DNA of 64,000 nt from Enterobacteriaceae bacterium RIT714 (GTDB taxonomy: Bacteria > Pseudomonadota > Gammaproteobacteria > Enterobacterales > Enterobacteriaceae): contig WJYB01000007.1 in assembly GCA_009668015.1 (NCBI GenBank), positions 162,074-226,073 of the forward strand, read 5' to 3'. Each line of letters begins with the position of its first letter. Positions within the stretch are counted from its first letter, which is position 1. The position numbers and the translations under genes were made by a program. Of this stretch, positions 8,222 through 16,249 are shown one piece after another. Under the pieces are notes generated by a model. It made no database searches. It was not told the DNA's origin and worked only from the letters and a program-made list of their open reading frames with translations.

Positions 8222-10825
8222 TCAATCCAAACAGTGCAATGTCGCAATATTAAATTGCTGATAGCGTTTGCTGTGAAGGACGTCATAGCGAGCATGACAT
8301 GTCTGGTGTTCACCAAAGGAAATCGTCAGAACACCCTGTTCAGGAATACCACTCAAATAGACTTGCCCGTCGTTGCCGACAAAGAAAGCACGATCGATGT
8401 CATTGACCTTGACGCTTGAACCATAAGGAATAAAGGCGTCACCACGGTATAATGTCGCCACCATTTTCTCCCCCGGGTGGGTGATAAATTTGGCCATCAC
8501 GACGGCGTCCCGGGTTGGCGTCACCGTCTGGGAGATCGAATCCATATCGGCAACATCGCCGGTCTGGCTATCAAACTGAATGATATCCTGGGTGTACGGC
8601 TGAATATCGGGCACCAGGGCATATCCCCAATGATTGGTTTTCACCCCCGTGTTTCCGGCAAGCGGTAATCCGGCAACACCTGGCGCGCTAACCAGAGCAA
8701 TGGCACCGGTGGAATATTTCCCTGGCGTCACGCCATTGGCATGAATAACGATTCCGCCGTTCATTCCCCAGGATGTCTTATCCTGGGCACTTTCATGGGC
8801 ATAACCTATCTGGGCTTCACCCGCTCTGCCTTCCCATGTCAGATCCAGATTGCCGTTGTTCGTGTCATCGCCATCCTGGTTGTAATTGCGCCCCACCTGG
8901 ACTGAATAGTTGAGCTGATGATCCTGCAACGCCGTACCGGAATATCCACTCTGTACGGTGTCGTTTCCTTTGGTATCCGTGGTGAGCGTTGACGATAAGG
9001 TGCCTGAATTATTTTTCTCAAAAAGATTCAGCGGAAGCGAAGCCGTCACGGCAATCTGTTTGTCCCAGCCGGCACTTTCTGTGTCCTCTCCATTTTTATT
9101 CAGGCTGAGAGAGAGTGAAATCTGTGCGCTGCCGATGCTGGTATTCCACCCCGCCTGCCAGCTCTGAGAGGACTGATTATCATAGTAAAGGGTGTTATTT
9201 GCCGAGAGAAACAGGCTTTGGGAATCCATGACCATCTGGTTAATCGAGACGGTGTACTCATATTCCTTTTGCTTGTTTTGGCTGTTGCTCTCAAACACCA
9301 TGGCATCGGCAAGGGAAGCGTAATCCCGGGTGTAGTGCCTGGCGTTGGCCTGGATATCTGTATCGGTGGTGTCAATGTGCCGTGAATAGGCAAGGCGTTC
9401 GCTGACCCCGCTTCTGTGGCCCTTGATGCCTGTAGGCACTTCGTCATCATCCATGCGGACCTGAGAGTAGGTCGTATCAAACATCAGCGCCCCCAGAAAT
9501 CCTAAATCGGCGCCAATACCCAGATTGCCCGCAGAATAGTCGGATTCGGCAATCTGGACACCGTCTGTCAGCGTAAGGTTATAAGGCAACCCCCACGCTG
9601 AATTGAACTGGATAACATAAGCCTCTTTACTCTTCGTTTTGCTCTGAACTTTGTCATCGGTGTCATCGGTGTCATCATCTGGATTAGGGAGGATCTCGTT
9701 ATCATCGGACGAGTCATCCGTTTCTTCATCGGGTTTATAGCGGCCCAACGCCAGGGAGTATTTAAAAAAGCCCTGTCGCTGAAGATTGGTAATGGTGGCG
9801 TAGTTTTGTTGGAAATGGGTTTCTGAACCGTCACTCTCCTTGATGGTCACGTCAAGCGTACCTCCCGTGGAAACCGGGGCGAGATCCTTGATGGTAAACG
9901 GTCCTGGCGTGACGTTGGTCTGATAGATAACGTTATTGTGTTCTTTGACCGTCACAGTGGCATTACTTCGTGCGATACCGCGAATCACGGGGGCAAAGCC
10001 GTTGATGCGCCCCGGATACATATCGGTATCGGTGGTCATCTGGACACCGCGCAGCTGAATGCTGTCAAACGTATCCGCAGACGTGTAAGTATCCCCGGCA
10101 ATGAATTCACTTTTCAGGCCCGGGAGGGTTCGCTCAATGTAGGTGCTAATGTTGTTCCAGGCTTTTTCGCCGTCGGTCGGGTTCTGCCAGGTAGAGTTAT
10201 TGCGCAGTCGCCATGCCCCCAGGTTAATGCCACTGGTAAGATTAAGAAAATGATTGGTTTCACTCGTCCCGGTGGAGTCTGAATTCGCTTTCGTTTTAGA
10301 GCCGGTATACTGATATTGCGCGATGATCGCGGGTATTCCCTCATCCCACTGCGAGGGCGGAACATAGCCGTCCAAATTCTGCAACATCATGGTTTGCGGG
10401 AACTGCAGCCTTAATCCCATTTGAGAGGGATCGAGCTGATAAGTTGCCTCTGGTATCGCTTTAGTGAGCAATTTGCAGGTTTTGTCACCGTCTTCAGGAA
10501 GATGCACCCCGGATGATGAGATATCAATGCCAAACGAAATATAGTCTTCACGCGTAAAGCAGGGGGCGGGCGCTCCCTGATCCTGGTCTTTTAGCGTGAC
10601 GGACATGACCTTAAAAGCTTTATCGCCATTGAGAAAAACATGCAGCTTGTAATCTCCCTCTTTGAACTGCTGGGTGATCTCCTTATCAACATTTTTAATT
10701 TCAGGCGCACCATCCATCGCTTTCAATAAAGCCGGATCATAGTGATTTTCTGCATGGGCGATGGACATGCCGTTTTTAACTGAAAATAACGCCATGCAAA
10801 GCATGGCGATACGCGTCTTACGCAT
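8222..10825 (-). CDS. Fimbrial outer-membrane usher
   Basis: An 867-residue usher that catalyses pilus assembly in the outer membrane. Order: signal peptide to about residue 25; N-terminal periplasmic domain with its Cys pair (C89, C117); 24-strand beta barrel with the plug domain (about 275-345, PVIRGIARSNATVTV); and C-terminal domains ending in a further Cys pair near the end (C843, C865 approximately). An unusual acidic insert at residues 366-391 has 15 Asp/Glu in 26 positions. It begins 7 nt after the chaperone stop. Confidence 0.93.
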   Translation of the reverse strand: MRKTRIAMLCMALFSVKNGMSIAHAENHYDPALLKAMDGAPEIKNVDKEITQQFKEGDYKLHVFLNGDKAFKVMSVTLKDQDQGAPAPCFTREDYISFGIDISSSGVHLPEDGDKTCKLLTKAIPEATYQLDPSQMGLRLQFPQTMMLQNLDGYVPPSQWDEGIPAIIAQYQYTGSKTKANSDSTGTSETNHFLNLTSGINLGAWRLRNNSTWQNPTDGEKAWNNISTYIERTLPGLKSEFIAGDTYTSADTFDSIQLRGVQMTTDTDMYPGRINGFAPVIRGIARSNATVTVKEHNNVIYQTNVTPGPFTIKDLAPVSTGGTLDVTIKESDGSETHFQQNYATITNLQRQGFFKYSLALGRYKPDEETDDSSDDNEILPNPDDDTDDTDDKVQSKTKSKEAYVIQFNSAWGLPYNLTLTDGVQIAESDYSAGNLGIGADLGFLGALMFDTTYSQVRMDDDEVPTGIKGHRSGVSERLAYSRHIDTTDTDIQANARHYTRDYASLADAMVFESNSQNKQKEYEYTVSINQMVMDSQSLFLSANNTLYYDNQSSQSWQAGWNTSIGSAQISLSLSLNKNGEDTESAGWDKQIAVTASLPLNLFEKNNSGTLSSTLTTDTKGNDTVQSGYSGTALQDHQLNYSVQVGRNYNQDGDDTNNGNLDLTWEGRAGEAQIGYAHESAQDKTSWGMNGGIVIHANGVTPGKYSTGAIALVSAPGVAGLPLAGNTGVKTNHWGYALVPDIQPYTQDIIQFDSQTGDVADMDSISQTVTPTRDAVVMAKFITHPGEKMVATLYRGDAFIPYGSSVKVNDIDRAFFVGNDGQVYLSGIPEQGVLTISFGEHQTCHARYDVLHSKRYQQFNIATLHCLD

Positions 10826-10832
10826 TGTGAAT

Positions 10833-11549
10833 TTACCAGGCTACTTTTGCTGAGTAGTCTTTTGAGGGAAGACTGTAATCATTCAATGCGCTCCAGGTCA
10901 CAGGAAGGGTAGCGCCGTGTGAGCCTGTAACCGAAAACGTTTTATCCCCAAAAGGTGGGACAACCGTATTGTTCTGATCAATAGAGACCGTGACAGCATT
11001 GCCGTTAATCAGGACTTTATTCATCACGACATAAAAGGGAGATGCGTTAGTGACGACGACCGTATTGTTGTCACCTTTCTTCCATTTTAAATTTTCAATA
11101 ACCGAACCGGTTAATGCTTTCAAACCTGCAGGACGGTAAAACACTTTAATGCGGTTACTGACCGCCAGAAGCATTTTACTGGTGCTTTTTTCTTCGCTTT
11201 CTTTAATGGAGGGAATCGACTTAATATTTAGCCACAGCAGGCTTTCTCTGTCTGTCGGTAACGCGCCGCCCAAATAAACCAGCTGTACCACATTTTCTGC
11301 ACCAGGCTCCATCTGGAAAAGAGGCGGTGTGATCATAAAGGGAATCGGTTTACCTTCCAGCAGTGGATTTCCTTTCACATCGGCCCAGGCCTGTACCAGA
11401 AAAGCGCGGGTATCGTCATTTATTAATGACAGAGTAACTTCGGGTTTAGCACCGTCATATATTAATCGGTTACTGCTAAGCTTAATGCTGGCTTGGGCGT
11501 TAAATGTACTGAGTAACAAGATGAACAGTGGATAAAGTAAATTTTTCAT
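10833..11549 (-). CDS. Periplasmic fimbrial chaperone (PapD-like)
   Basis: A 238-residue protein with a signal peptide (MKNLLYPLFILLLSTFNAQA) and two immunoglobulin-like domains. It donates its G1 strand to pilin subunits and delivers them to the usher. The G1 region is LAVSNRIKVFYRPAGL, with the family's RIKVFYRP core; the basic pocket arginine at the mature N-terminus is in LSSNRLIYDG. ATG 11549 is preferred to a TTG four codons upstream. A hairpin in the 40-nt gap before it probably reduces its level relative to the pilins. Confidence 0.93.
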   Translation of the reverse strand: MKNLLYPLFILLLSTFNAQASIKLSSNRLIYDGAKPEVTLSLINDDTRAFLVQAWADVKGNPLLEGKPIPFMITPPLFQMEPGAENVVQLVYLGGALPTDRESLLWLNIKSIPSIKESEEKSTSKMLLAVSNRIKVFYRPAGLKALTGSVIENLKWKKGDNNTVVVTNASPFYVVMNKVLINGNAVTVSIDQNNTVVPPFGDKTFSVTGSHGATLPVTWSALNDYSLPSKDYSAKVAW

Positions 11550-11565
11550 AATACTCAACAAATAA

Positions 11566-11581
11566 GGCCGCCTGAGCGGCC
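11566..11581 (-). terminator. Intra-operon hairpin/attenuator between pilin and chaperone genes
   Basis: The stem GGCCGC, loop TCAG, GCGGCC is followed on the minus strand by TTATTTGTT. Such partial terminators after the pilin gene keep pilin mRNA in excess in other chaperone-usher operons; that role here is inferred. Confidence 0.6.
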
Positions 11582-11590
11582 TGTCATTAT

Positions 11591-12139
11591 TTAAAGATAA
11601 CTAATATGCAGTTGTGCAGTGGCGTGAATAGTTCCTGGAACTGCTGTTTGAGCCGTTTTCACCACTTCAGCAAAGAAGAAGAAATCATGGTTAGTTATGT
11701 ACAGATCCGGGTCCGTTGGGGCCGCCAATCCGTCATTTAAAGGTAAAAATACTTTACCATCGGTACTCGGCGATTGAGTGCCAAACGCGACAGCCACGTT
11801 TTCTGCAGCACCTTCAGTAGTGTCGATAGCAAGGAGTTTGGAATCAGTAGCATCCGGCGTCCCTTCAACGCTGGCTTGCACCTGACCTCCTGAACAATTT
11901 GTTGCGCTCAGGGTGAACATTGTGGCATTGACCCCTGGGCCGTCTGTTTCCACGGTTCCCGCTGATGCCAGTTCTTTAAAAGAGACCGGCGTAACAGTGA
12001 TGGGTTGTGAAGGTTCTAACATACACCCTTTCTCGGTAATCTTCCCGGTCGCTTCAAAGTCTTTGGTGTCGGGGTCGAGAGCATGGGCGGTGGACACACT
12101 TAAAAAAAGAAGTGCAGCAGCGCATGGCAATTTTTTCAT
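11591..12139 (-). CDS. Fimbrial pilin subunit 2
   Basis: A 182-residue pilin with signal peptide MKKLPCAAALLFLSVSTAHA and a mature domain with two cysteines (GKITEKGCML and SATNCSGGQ) spaced as in FimA-type pilins. It ends AQLHISYL, the chaperone-recognition strand. I chose ATG 12139: the ATG four codons upstream would abut the AGGG. It differs clearly from pilin 1, so the fimbria has two major-type subunits or a major and a minor one. Confidence 0.85.
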   Translation of the reverse strand: MKKLPCAAALLFLSVSTAHALDPDTKDFEATGKITEKGCMLEPSQPITVTPVSFKELASAGTVETDGPGVNATMFTLSATNCSGGQVQASVEGTPDATDSKLLAIDTTEGAAENVAVAFGTQSPSTDGKVFLPLNDGLAAPTDPDLYITNHDFFFFAEVVKTAQTAVPGTIHATAQLHISYL

Positions 12140-12161
12140 TTTTAAATTCATCCCTAATAAA

Positions 12162-12740
12162 TTAAAGGTAGTCAATTTGAATCTGGCCGGTCACATGAAC
12201 GTTGCCCGGAGTAACGGAGTCGTCTGTTTTTAATAATCCAGGCCAGAACGGCAGAGTCATATTTCCGTTTGCATCGGCATTATAAACTTTTGAGGCAACG
12301 TTCGGCTTCAGCTGAGCCGAGTCAGAGAGATCGCCAACGAACGCACGCATCGCCACATCGTGTGCTGGATCATCCGTCGCGTCATTGGCAAGTGCGGTGG
12401 TGTCTTTCGAATCAGCTGTACCGATCAGCTTGACGGTGAACATTTGCTGTGGAGAACAGGCGCTTAACACAATATTAGGCTGCGTCGTTGGAGGCGTCAG
12501 GCTATTGTAACTCCCGGCATGTGCGGCATCTTTAAGCTCGGTGATATCCTGATCGGCAAAGGTGATGGTTGCCGGGAAATCCACGTCACAGCTTCCGCTG
12601 GTCACTTCTCCATCAATGGTCAGCGTCTGGGTCAGGCCTTTTACTGGAGTGGTGTCAGCATGTGCAATATTTACGGTTGCTGCAAGGGAGAGACATAACA
12701 TGGGCCATAAGGCGCCAGACATTCTTTTTTTGATTAACAT
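12162..12740 (-). CDS. Fimbrial pilin subunit 1 (probable major subunit)
   Basis: A 192-residue pilin with a hydrophobic signal segment (to about residue 28, ATVNIAHA), the N-terminal donor-strand extension, the pilin Cys pair (GEVTSGSCDVDFP and NIVLSACSPQ) and the terminal strand GQIQIDYL. First gene of the operon, so probably the most abundant product. The order pilin-pilin-chaperone-usher-adhesin is that of a complete chaperone-usher operon. I could not place it confidently in a named clade (yeh/stc-like by gene order only). Confidence 0.87.
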   Translation of the reverse strand: MLIKKRMSGALWPMLCLSLAATVNIAHADTTPVKGLTQTLTIDGEVTSGSCDVDFPATITFADQDITELKDAAHAGSYNSLTPPTTQPNIVLSACSPQQMFTVKLIGTADSKDTTALANDATDDPAHDVAMRAFVGDLSDSAQLKPNVASKVYNADANGNMTLPFWPGLLKTDDSVTPGNVHVTGQIQIDYL

Positions 12741-13528
12741 ATTTTAAGTCCATTAAATGTAATAAATAAAGAAAGGTTGATAGAGCAAAACCTATCAGTC
12801 ACTGCGCAGTTGAGAATAGTCATAATATAGGTTTGCACCTAGGGAAATAAATTGATTAATTGGTTTAAAATGTTACGAAATGATTTTTTCATTCAGGTTG
12901 ATTATGTCTTTAGTTTTGATGAATTATTGGGTGGTAATTTTAGGTGATATTATGAAAATGGTTTTGGTGATTATATTTTTATATTTGATTTGTCATTTGT
13001 TTTTTGGTCTAAAATTAGACTATGATTTGTGATGGCCGCTGGGATGTTATTTTTGATGTTTTTTGCAATATAATTAATATTATTTAATACGACGCTGTTT
13101 GGCGGGAATAAATTCCGTCGGACGACGGTACGGTGTGAGAATACGCCACAAAAATCGCCCACGAAACCGATGAAAATGTCTTTAATCGGACTGGTTTGAG
13201 AGATAATCGACTGGAACACGGGAGCACCGACATCTGGTTTGATAAGTGTCCCGGCCTGCGAAGCGGCCGGAGCTATCGTCTCATGCGCCTGAATCAACAT
13301 CACTGTGTGACTTTACTCGCCCTCAGATAAGCATTGGCATTATATTATGTAAGGGTATGTAATATATTGTTCATCTTGCTGAAATATTTTTGTCATAAAC
13401 CTGTAAGAATAGACTGGCATTTTATTGTTGGCTGTTTTTTTAGGGCATAAGCAAAAAATATATCGGTGGATTGGGTTGCCAATCTGGTGTATTAAATAAA
13501 TAACGTATTCCGAAAGGATGTCACACAC
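12741..13528. other. AT-rich intergenic region upstream of the fimbrial operon
   Basis: Nearly 800 bases, strongly AT-rich from 12840 to 13080, holding the fimbrial promoter (minus strand, position not resolved) and probably H-NS/Hha-sensitive DNA. No invertible-element terminal repeats and no recombinase were seen. The stretch 13081-13303 is less AT-rich and carries a possible gene remnant. Confidence 0.6.
12971..13303 (-). pseudogene. Possible gene remnant, unrecognised
   Basis: A 110-codon frame starting GTG-ATG. Its first 75 codons (13303 to about 13081) have normal base composition and read like coding sequence (APAASQAGTLIKPDVGAPVF). The rest lies in AT-rich DNA and is Asn/Ile/Lys-rich, as expected when a frame runs out of a truncated gene into noncoding DNA. 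There is no good ribosome site. I do not recognise the family; it may be chance. Confidence 0.3.
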
Positions 13529-13780
13529 ATGAGCACTGCGGTATTAAACGTTAAAATAGATGAAGCGCTAAAAGAAAAACTTCGCCATTACGCAGAAGTT
13601 AATAACGAGAATTTAAGCGTGACCACAGAGAAACTGCTGCTGCTGGCGTTTGAAGCAGCAGAAGAGGCGGGAGTATCGGAGGCGGAAATTGATAATCAGC
13701 ATACGGAAGAAGAGAGCGCAGCTCCGTTAACTCCTAAAGAAATCAAGGCACTACGTAAAATTCTGAAGAAGAGAAAATGA
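13529..13780 (+). CDS. Ribbon-helix-helix (CopG/Arc-like) DNA-binding protein
   Basis: 83 residues. Residues 3-45 match the ribbon-helix-helix pattern: a beta strand AVLNVKIDEA, helix ALKEKLRHYAEVNN, then a turn and second helix SVTTEKLLLLAFEAAEEA. The C-terminal half is acidic (50-65) and then very basic (KALRKILKKRK), which could contact nucleic acid or bind the partner. AAGGATG precedes the start. The stop overlaps the start of the next gene (ATGA), the arrangement of antitoxin-toxin and small regulator pairs. No known toxin family is visible, so its role is open. Confidence 0.7.
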   Translation: MSTAVLNVKIDEALKEKLRHYAEVNNENLSVTTEKLLLLAFEAAEEAGVSEAEIDNQHTEEESAAPLTPKEIKALRKILKKRK

Positions 13781-13992
13781 AACCACAACGCTCTACCGCC
13801 AGTGACTACAAAGAAGCCTGCGACCTGTTGCGTTCAGGCTACGTGAAACATGTCCGTCTTGGCTGGAATATCGGAAGTGATGAGTTCTTTCGTATTGCGT
13901 CTGACTGGTGTGATACCGGCGCAAAAATAAAGAAAGAGGGAGAAGATTTTGTTATTTCTCTTAAAGGTTTTCCGATTCCTCCTCAACACTGA
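13777..13992 (+). CDS. 71-residue protein of unknown function coupled to the RHH gene
   Basis: Starts within the stop of the RHH gene (ATGA overlap) and is followed directly by a terminator, so the two form a closed bicistronic unit. The sequence has an N-terminal helix (SDYKEACDLLRSGYV), a conserved-looking core HVRLGWNIGSDEFFRIASDW with two Trp, and a beta hairpin GEDFVISLKGFP. It has no signal peptide and no membrane segment. I do not recognise the family; it is not obviously RelE, HigB, HicA or MazF. Confidence 0.6.
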   Translation: MKPQRSTASDYKEACDLLRSGYVKHVRLGWNIGSDEFFRIASDWCDTGAKIKKEGEDFVISLKGFPIPPQH

Positions 13993-14010
13993 TGCCACTT
14001 TTTGTAAAGT

Positions 14011-14045
14011 GGCTGAGTGCATGCCGTTGCACTCAGCCGTTTTAT
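14011..14045 (+). terminator. Rho-independent terminator of the RHH/71-residue operon
   Basis: GGCTGAGTGCA (14011-14021) pairs with TGCACTCAGCC (14028-14038) followed by GTTTTATTT. A smaller hairpin CCACTT / AAGTGG precedes it at 13995-14012. Confidence 0.85.
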
Positions 14046-14055
14046 TTCTTCGGTA

Positions 14056-15477
14056 TCAGATGACGCCACGTTTTACCGGGGGCGCGGTTTTGTTCAGCGT
14101 GTCCCACAGCGGTTTAATTCGCAGCAGCGCATCTTCAAGCGCCGCTGACTCAATTGAAAACGGCATTCGCAGATAGCGATCAAACGCCCCGGAAAGACCA
14201 AATCGCGTGCCCGTTCCCAGATGAATCCCCAGCGTTTCAGCGCGCGCGGCAAACTGTGTCGCCACCATGCCCGGCAGCTCCACCCAATAGGAAAGCCCTC
14301 CCTCCGGCTCGCAAAAGCGCCATTCAGGAAAATGCGTCTGCATCAAGGCGCTGCATCGCTCCCGGCGCTCTGTTAGCCTCTGTCGCCGTGCGGGCAGGAA
14401 AGCGGCGGAATTCTCAATGAGCCACAGCGTTGCCAGCTGTTCCAGTAAAGGTGAGCCGAGATCGAGGGTATCGCGTGTTTGAGCAAGCGAGGCAATGGTG
14501 CGTGACGAAGCGCGGATCCATCCCAGGCGTAATCCTCCCCAGAAGCTTTTACCTGCCGATCCGAGCGTAATCACGTTGGCCTGTGGGTTAAAGGCGGCCA
14601 GCGGGGGCGGTGGCGGAGCGTCAAACCACAGATCCACCATGGTTTCATCGACCACCAGCGTGGTTCGGGTCCGAGCGGCGATATCGGTCATCGCTGCGCG
14701 AGTAGCAGCATCCATACAGCGTCCCGTGGGATTATGAAAATCTGGCATCAGATAGGCCAGTCGGGGGGCGGTTTGCGCCAGCGTGGCGGCAAAACCATCG
14801 GTGTCCCAGCCTGATTCGGGCAATGAAACGCCGACAGGACGACACGATGCCCCCTGGATCGCCGCTATCGCCAGCGGATAGGTTGGATGATCGACCACCA
14901 CCCGATCCCCGGGGCCGGTGAGCAGACGCAGCACCAGCGCGAACCCGCTGACCGCACCATTCACCACCATCACTTCGTCTGCCCGCGTTGGCAGCCCTCG
15001 CGAGCAGTAACGCGCGGCAATGGCTTCACGCAATTCCGGCAGGCCCAGCTGATCATAACCCGTTTGCGACAGGTGTTGCGTCATGGCGGTGAGCGCATGG
15101 GTATACGCCTGATGGATTTCCGGCCCGGCGCTAAGTGCGGCGGTAGAGAGATCCAGGGCTGTGCTTGTTGCCGCACGGGTCGGAACCGCGTGGCTGTCCG
15201 GCAGAATCACCCGTGAGCCGCTGCCGTGGCGGCTCTCCAGATACCCCTCTTCGCGCAGATGCGCCAGCGCGCTGCTGATCGTGGTCCGACTGACATTCAG
15301 CGCAGTAGCCAGTTCTCGCTCGCCGGGCAGGCGCGTATCCAGCGCCAGTCTGCCATCCAGGATCAGCAGACGCAGCGCATCCGCCAGCTGTCGCCAGAGC
15401 GGGGTGCGAGAAGAGAGCTGTTGCCAGTGACCCAGCAGGCGTACCAGAGACTGGCTACCAAAGCGACGTGATGACAT
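14056..15477 (-). CDS. yczR: MocR-family transcription regulator YczR
   Basis: A 473-residue fusion of a GntR winged helix (about 25-95, GERELATALNVSRTTISSALAHL) with an aminotransferase-fold PLP domain (about 110-465). The PLP lysine is in LGSAGKSFWGGLRLGW and the PLP-contact aspartate region is LMPDFHNPTG. YczR proteins are the MocR subgroup found divergent from yczE, as here. I chose ATG 15477 because the frame upstream (to ATG 15513) would run through the operator-like repeat; the ribosome site is weak at both. Confidence 0.88.
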   Translation of the reverse strand: MSSRRFGSQSLVRLLGHWQQLSSRTPLWRQLADALRLLILDGRLALDTRLPGERELATALNVSRTTISSALAHLREEGYLESRHGSGSRVILPDSHAVPTRAATSTALDLSTAALSAGPEIHQAYTHALTAMTQHLSQTGYDQLGLPELREAIAARYCSRGLPTRADEVMVVNGAVSGFALVLRLLTGPGDRVVVDHPTYPLAIAAIQGASCRPVGVSLPESGWDTDGFAATLAQTAPRLAYLMPDFHNPTGRCMDAATRAAMTDIAARTRTTLVVDETMVDLWFDAPPPPPLAAFNPQANVITLGSAGKSFWGGLRLGWIRASSRTIASLAQTRDTLDLGSPLLEQLATLWLIENSAAFLPARRQRLTERRERCSALMQTHFPEWRFCEPEGGLSYWVELPGMVATQFAARAETLGIHLGTGTRFGLSGAFDRYLRMPFSIESAALEDALLRIKPLWDTLNKTAPPVKRGVI

Positions 15478-15482
15478 ATGCA

Positions 15483-15504
15483 GTCCACTATTTGAAAACT
15501 GGAC
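15483..15504. promoter_or_regulatory. Operator-like inverted repeat between yczR and yczE
   Basis: GTCCA (15483-15487), 12 bp, TGGAC (15500-15504), placed between the divergent genes. A plausible YczR site, by position and symmetry only. Confidence 0.45.
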
Positions 15505-15558
15505 ATTAATCATAGGGCCATTTCCGGCGAAGATAAAAGCATAAACTTCAGGAGAAAA

Positions 15559-16173
15559 ATGATGCTGCGTCGCTTACTGCAACTTTATGTCGGGCTGGGA
15601 TTTTACGGGCTTTCTACCGCGATGTTCGTGCGCGCTGATTTGGGCGCCGATCCGTGGAACGTGTTTCATCTTGGCGTGGCCAGACTGCTGGCGATGGATA
15701 TCGGTACGGTGATGATTCTGACCGGCGCACTGGTTCTGCTGTTCTGGATACCGCTGCGTCAGCGCCCCGGACTCGGGACGATAAGCAATGTGATCGTGAT
15801 TGGCCTGGCCGCCGATGCGGCGTTATCGCTGTTGCCTGAGCTGAGTTCACTGGCGGCCCGCAGCGCGCTGCTGCTGTCGGCGGTGGTGGTGAATGCGCTG
15901 GCAACGGGAATGTACATCGGGGCGGGCTTTGGTTCCGGCCCGCGTGACGGCCTGATGACCGGGATCCACGCCCGCACCGGCTGGTCGGTCCGTAGCGTGC
16001 GTACGGCAATTGAAGTGTCTGTGTTGCTGATTGGTTGCGTACTTGGCGGAACCTTTGGCGTGGGCACGGTGTTGTATGCGTTGACCATCGGCCCGCTGAT
16101 CCAGATTTGTCTGCCGTGGTTCCGTCAAAAACCACGGGTCAATATTGCCCCGCAACCGGAACGAATTGTCTAA
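15559..16173 (+). CDS. yczE: Integral membrane protein YczE
   Basis: A 204-residue inner-membrane protein with five or so hydrophobic helices, of the YczE/YitT-like group. Characteristic motifs are LGADPWNVFHLG near residue 28 and the conserved GAGFGSGPRDGLMTG (about 121-135). GGAG at 15551-15554 precedes ATG 15559 (a second ATG follows at once). It is divergent from yczR, its presumed regulator. The transported substrate is unknown. Confidence 0.88.
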   Translation: MMLRRLLQLYVGLGFYGLSTAMFVRADLGADPWNVFHLGVARLLAMDIGTVMILTGALVLLFWIPLRQRPGLGTISNVIVIGLAADAALSLLPELSSLAARSALLLSAVVVNALATGMYIGAGFGSGPRDGLMTGIHARTGWSVRSVRTAIEVSVLLIGCVLGGTFGVGTVLYALTIGPLIQICLPWFRQKPRVNIAPQPERIV

Positions 16174-16249
16174 TACGGCGAAGCGCTCACATGCTTTCAC
16201 TGACGCACTGTGCCAGAATATCCCTCTTTCCCGTTGCGATGTGAAAAGC

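Noticed and set aside
12741..13528. Phase-variable invertible promoter for the fimbriae
   Set aside because: I looked for terminal inverted repeats and a FimB/FimE-like recombinase and saw neither.
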